A DNA stretch of 34,457 bases from Gammaproteobacteria bacterium (GTDB lineage Bacteria; Pseudomonadota; Gammaproteobacteria; Thiohalomonadales; Thiohalomonadaceae). The stretch covers positions 1 through 34,457 of the forward strand of contig QKED01000111.1 of the NCBI GenBank assembly GCA_003252455.1, written 5' to 3'. The position numbers and the translations under genes are program-made. Positions 33,216-34,457 of the stretch are shown here, one piece after another; within the stretch, counting starts at the first letter, position 1, and every line of letters starts with the position of its first letter. The notes below the pieces were generated by a model. That model did not search any database, was not told the DNA's origin, and saw nothing but the letters and a program-made list of their open reading frames with translations.

Positions 33216-34457
33216 ATGGCTGAATTTGGTAATCCCGAAGTCATCGAGGAGAATGTTGACATCCTCCTGATCGGCGGTGGTATGGCTTGCTGCGGCGCCG
33301 GCTTCGAAATCATGCGTTGGATCGACGCCGCCAAGGCCGACGGTCACGACATCAGCGTCAAGCTGGTCGACAAGGCCGCCATGGACCGCTCCGGCGCCGT
33401 GGCCCAGGGTCTGTCCGCCATCAACACCTACATCGGTTCCGAGCAGGATCCGGCTGACTACGCCCGTATGGTCTCCAACGACCTGATGGGTATCACCCGC
33501 GACGACCTGGCCTACGACCTGGGCCGCCACGTCGACGAGTCCGTGCACCTCTTCGAGGAGTGGGGCCTGCCGATCTGGAAGACCGACGAGAACGGTGAGC
33601 GTCACGACGGTTCCAAGGGCATGCCCTCACTGAAGGACGGCGGCAAGCCCGTGCGTTCCGGTAAGTGGCAGATCATGATCAACGGCGAGTCCTACAAGTG
33701 GATCGTGGCCGAGGCTGCCAAGAAGGCCCTGACCACCGACCGCATCCAGGAGCGCGTGTTCATCGTCAAGCTGGTCAACGACAAGAACGACAAGGGCCGC
33801 GTTGCCGGTGCCGTCGGCTTCTCTACCCGCGACCACAAGGTGTTCGTCTACAAGTTCAAGGCCTGCCTGCTCGCTGCTGGCGGCTGCGTGAACATCTTCC
33901 GTCCCCGCTCCGTCGGTGAGGGTACCGGCCGCGCCTGGTACCCCGTGTGGAACGCTGGTTCCACCTACACCATGGCCGCCGAGGCCGGTGCCGAGCTGAC
34001 CCTGATGGAGAACCGCTTCGTTCCCACCCGCTTCAAGGACGGTTACGGTCCTGTGGGTGCATGGTTCCTGCTGTTCAAGTCCAAGGCCACCAACGCCTTC
34101 GGCGAGCTCTACATGGTTCGCAACAAGGAGATGCTGGACGACTACCCGCCCTACGGTCAGGCTGCCGTTCCCGCCTCCTGCCTGCGTAACCACCTGATGC
34201 TCAAGGAGATGAAGGAAGGTCGCGGTCCCATCTGGATGGACACCGTCACCGCCCTCGCCGACCTGCGCAACACCCTGAGCCCCCGCGAAGTCAAGCACCT
34301 CGAAGCCGAAGCCTGGGAAGACTTCCTCGACATGTGCGTCGGCCAGTGCGGTATCTGGGTGGGTGAGAACATCGAGCCGGAGAAGAAGAACTCCGAGCTG
34401 ATGCCCACCGAGCCCTACCTGCTCGGCTCCCACTCCGGCTGCTGCGGCATCTGGACC
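33216..34457 (+). CDS. aprA: Adenylylsulfate reductase alpha subunit AprA (partial)
   Basis: The frame opens at ATG 33216 after GAGGAAAG and runs without a stop to the window end, giving 414 residues, about two thirds of the usual AprA. The FAD-binding start DILLIGGGMACCGAGFEIMRW is followed by SGAVAQGLSAINTYIG, a substrate-site motif conserved in AprA, then LLAAGGCVNIFRPRSVGEGTGRAWYPVWNAGSTYTMAAEAGAELTLMENRFVPTRFKDGYGP. The enzyme interconverts sulfite plus AMP and APS. It is 53 bp downstream of aprB and co-transcribed. Membrane partners (aprM or qmoABC) would be outside the window. Confidence 0.97.
   Translation, partial: MAEFGNPEVIEENVDILLIGGGMACCGAGFEIMRWIDAAKADGHDISVKLVDKAAMDRSGAVAQGLSAINTYIGSEQDPADYARMVSNDLMGITRDDLAYDLGRHVDESVHLFEEWGLPIWKTDENGERHDGSKGMPSLKDGGKPVRSGKWQIMINGESYKWIVAEAAKKALTTDRIQERVFIVKLVNDKNDKGRVAGAVGFSTRDHKVFVYKFKACLLAAGGCVNIFRPRSVGEGTGRAWYPVWNAGSTYTMAAEAGAELTLMENRFVPTRFKDGYGPVGAWFLLFKSKATNAFGELYMVRNKEMLDDYPPYGQAAVPASCLRNHLMLKEMKEGRGPIWMDTVTALADLRNTLSPREVKHLEAEAWEDFLDMCVGQCGIWVGENIEPEKKNSELMPTEPYLLGSHSGCCGIWT

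Overview
The window looks like the chromosome of a GC-rich, sulfur-oxidising, nitrogen-fixing gammaproteobacterium, most like a purple sulfur bacterium or a related sulfur-oxidising (possibly symbiotic) Chromatiales-type lineage. The reasons are a nif gene run, a cytoplasmic sulfite dehydrogenase operon (soeABC), oxidative-type adenylylsulfate reductase genes (aprBA), a TusE/DsrC-family protein and PEP-CTERM proteins. The species cannot be named from sequence reading alone.

Layout. 1-1120: an AT-richer stretch with a gene end and two small genes of unknown function, then a tandem hairpin repeat (1218-1620). 1655-5487 (minus strand): nifN-nifX-NifX-associated protein-CCE_0567 family protein-FdxB-type ferredoxin-[2Fe-2S] ferredoxin-unknown protein. 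This operon is preceded by a very good sigma-54 -24/-12 element and a NifA-type upstream site, but nifE is not next to nifN. 5747-8365: a voltage-gated K+ channel-like protein, a candidate Fur-controlled promoter, a Cys-rich protein, a DUF6164 protein, a bidirectional terminator and a TusE-like protein. 8699-12774: a large GGDEF/EAL protein and gamma-glutamyltransferase. 12911-14908: two tandem PEP-CTERM metalloproteases with nearly identical 3' ends. 15195-19750: membrane proteins, an MFS permease, a DUF1348/TetR divergent pair with two perfect operators, and a tautomerase. 19830-20783: an AT-richer islet with a Rieske-like protein that has lost its cluster ligands and a small membrane protein. 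21164-26935: hemB-aroE, then DUF2938, DUF1330, PEBP, AraC, PilZ and moaA on the minus strand. 26936-27532: a block of tandem and inverted repeats. 27533-32178 (minus): soeABC. 32689 to the end (plus): aprB and the first 414 codons of aprA.

How the parts fit. soeABC (direct oxidation of sulfite to sulfate) and aprBA (indirect oxidation through APS) are divergent neighbours sharing one 510-bp intergenic region, so both known cytoplasmic sulfite-oxidation routes can be controlled from one place. moaA, for molybdopterin synthesis, lies just downstream of soeABC, and both SoeA and nitrogenase are Mo-dependent. The nif ferredoxins and NifN/NifX serve FeMo-cofactor assembly and electron supply. The GGDEF/EAL and PilZ proteins are a potential c-di-GMP producer and sensor.

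The items most worth following up are the ligand-less Rieske-like protein, the nifN operon without nifE, the EAL domain with lysine at the catalytic-base position, the sulfite control region, and the PEP-CTERM protease pair.
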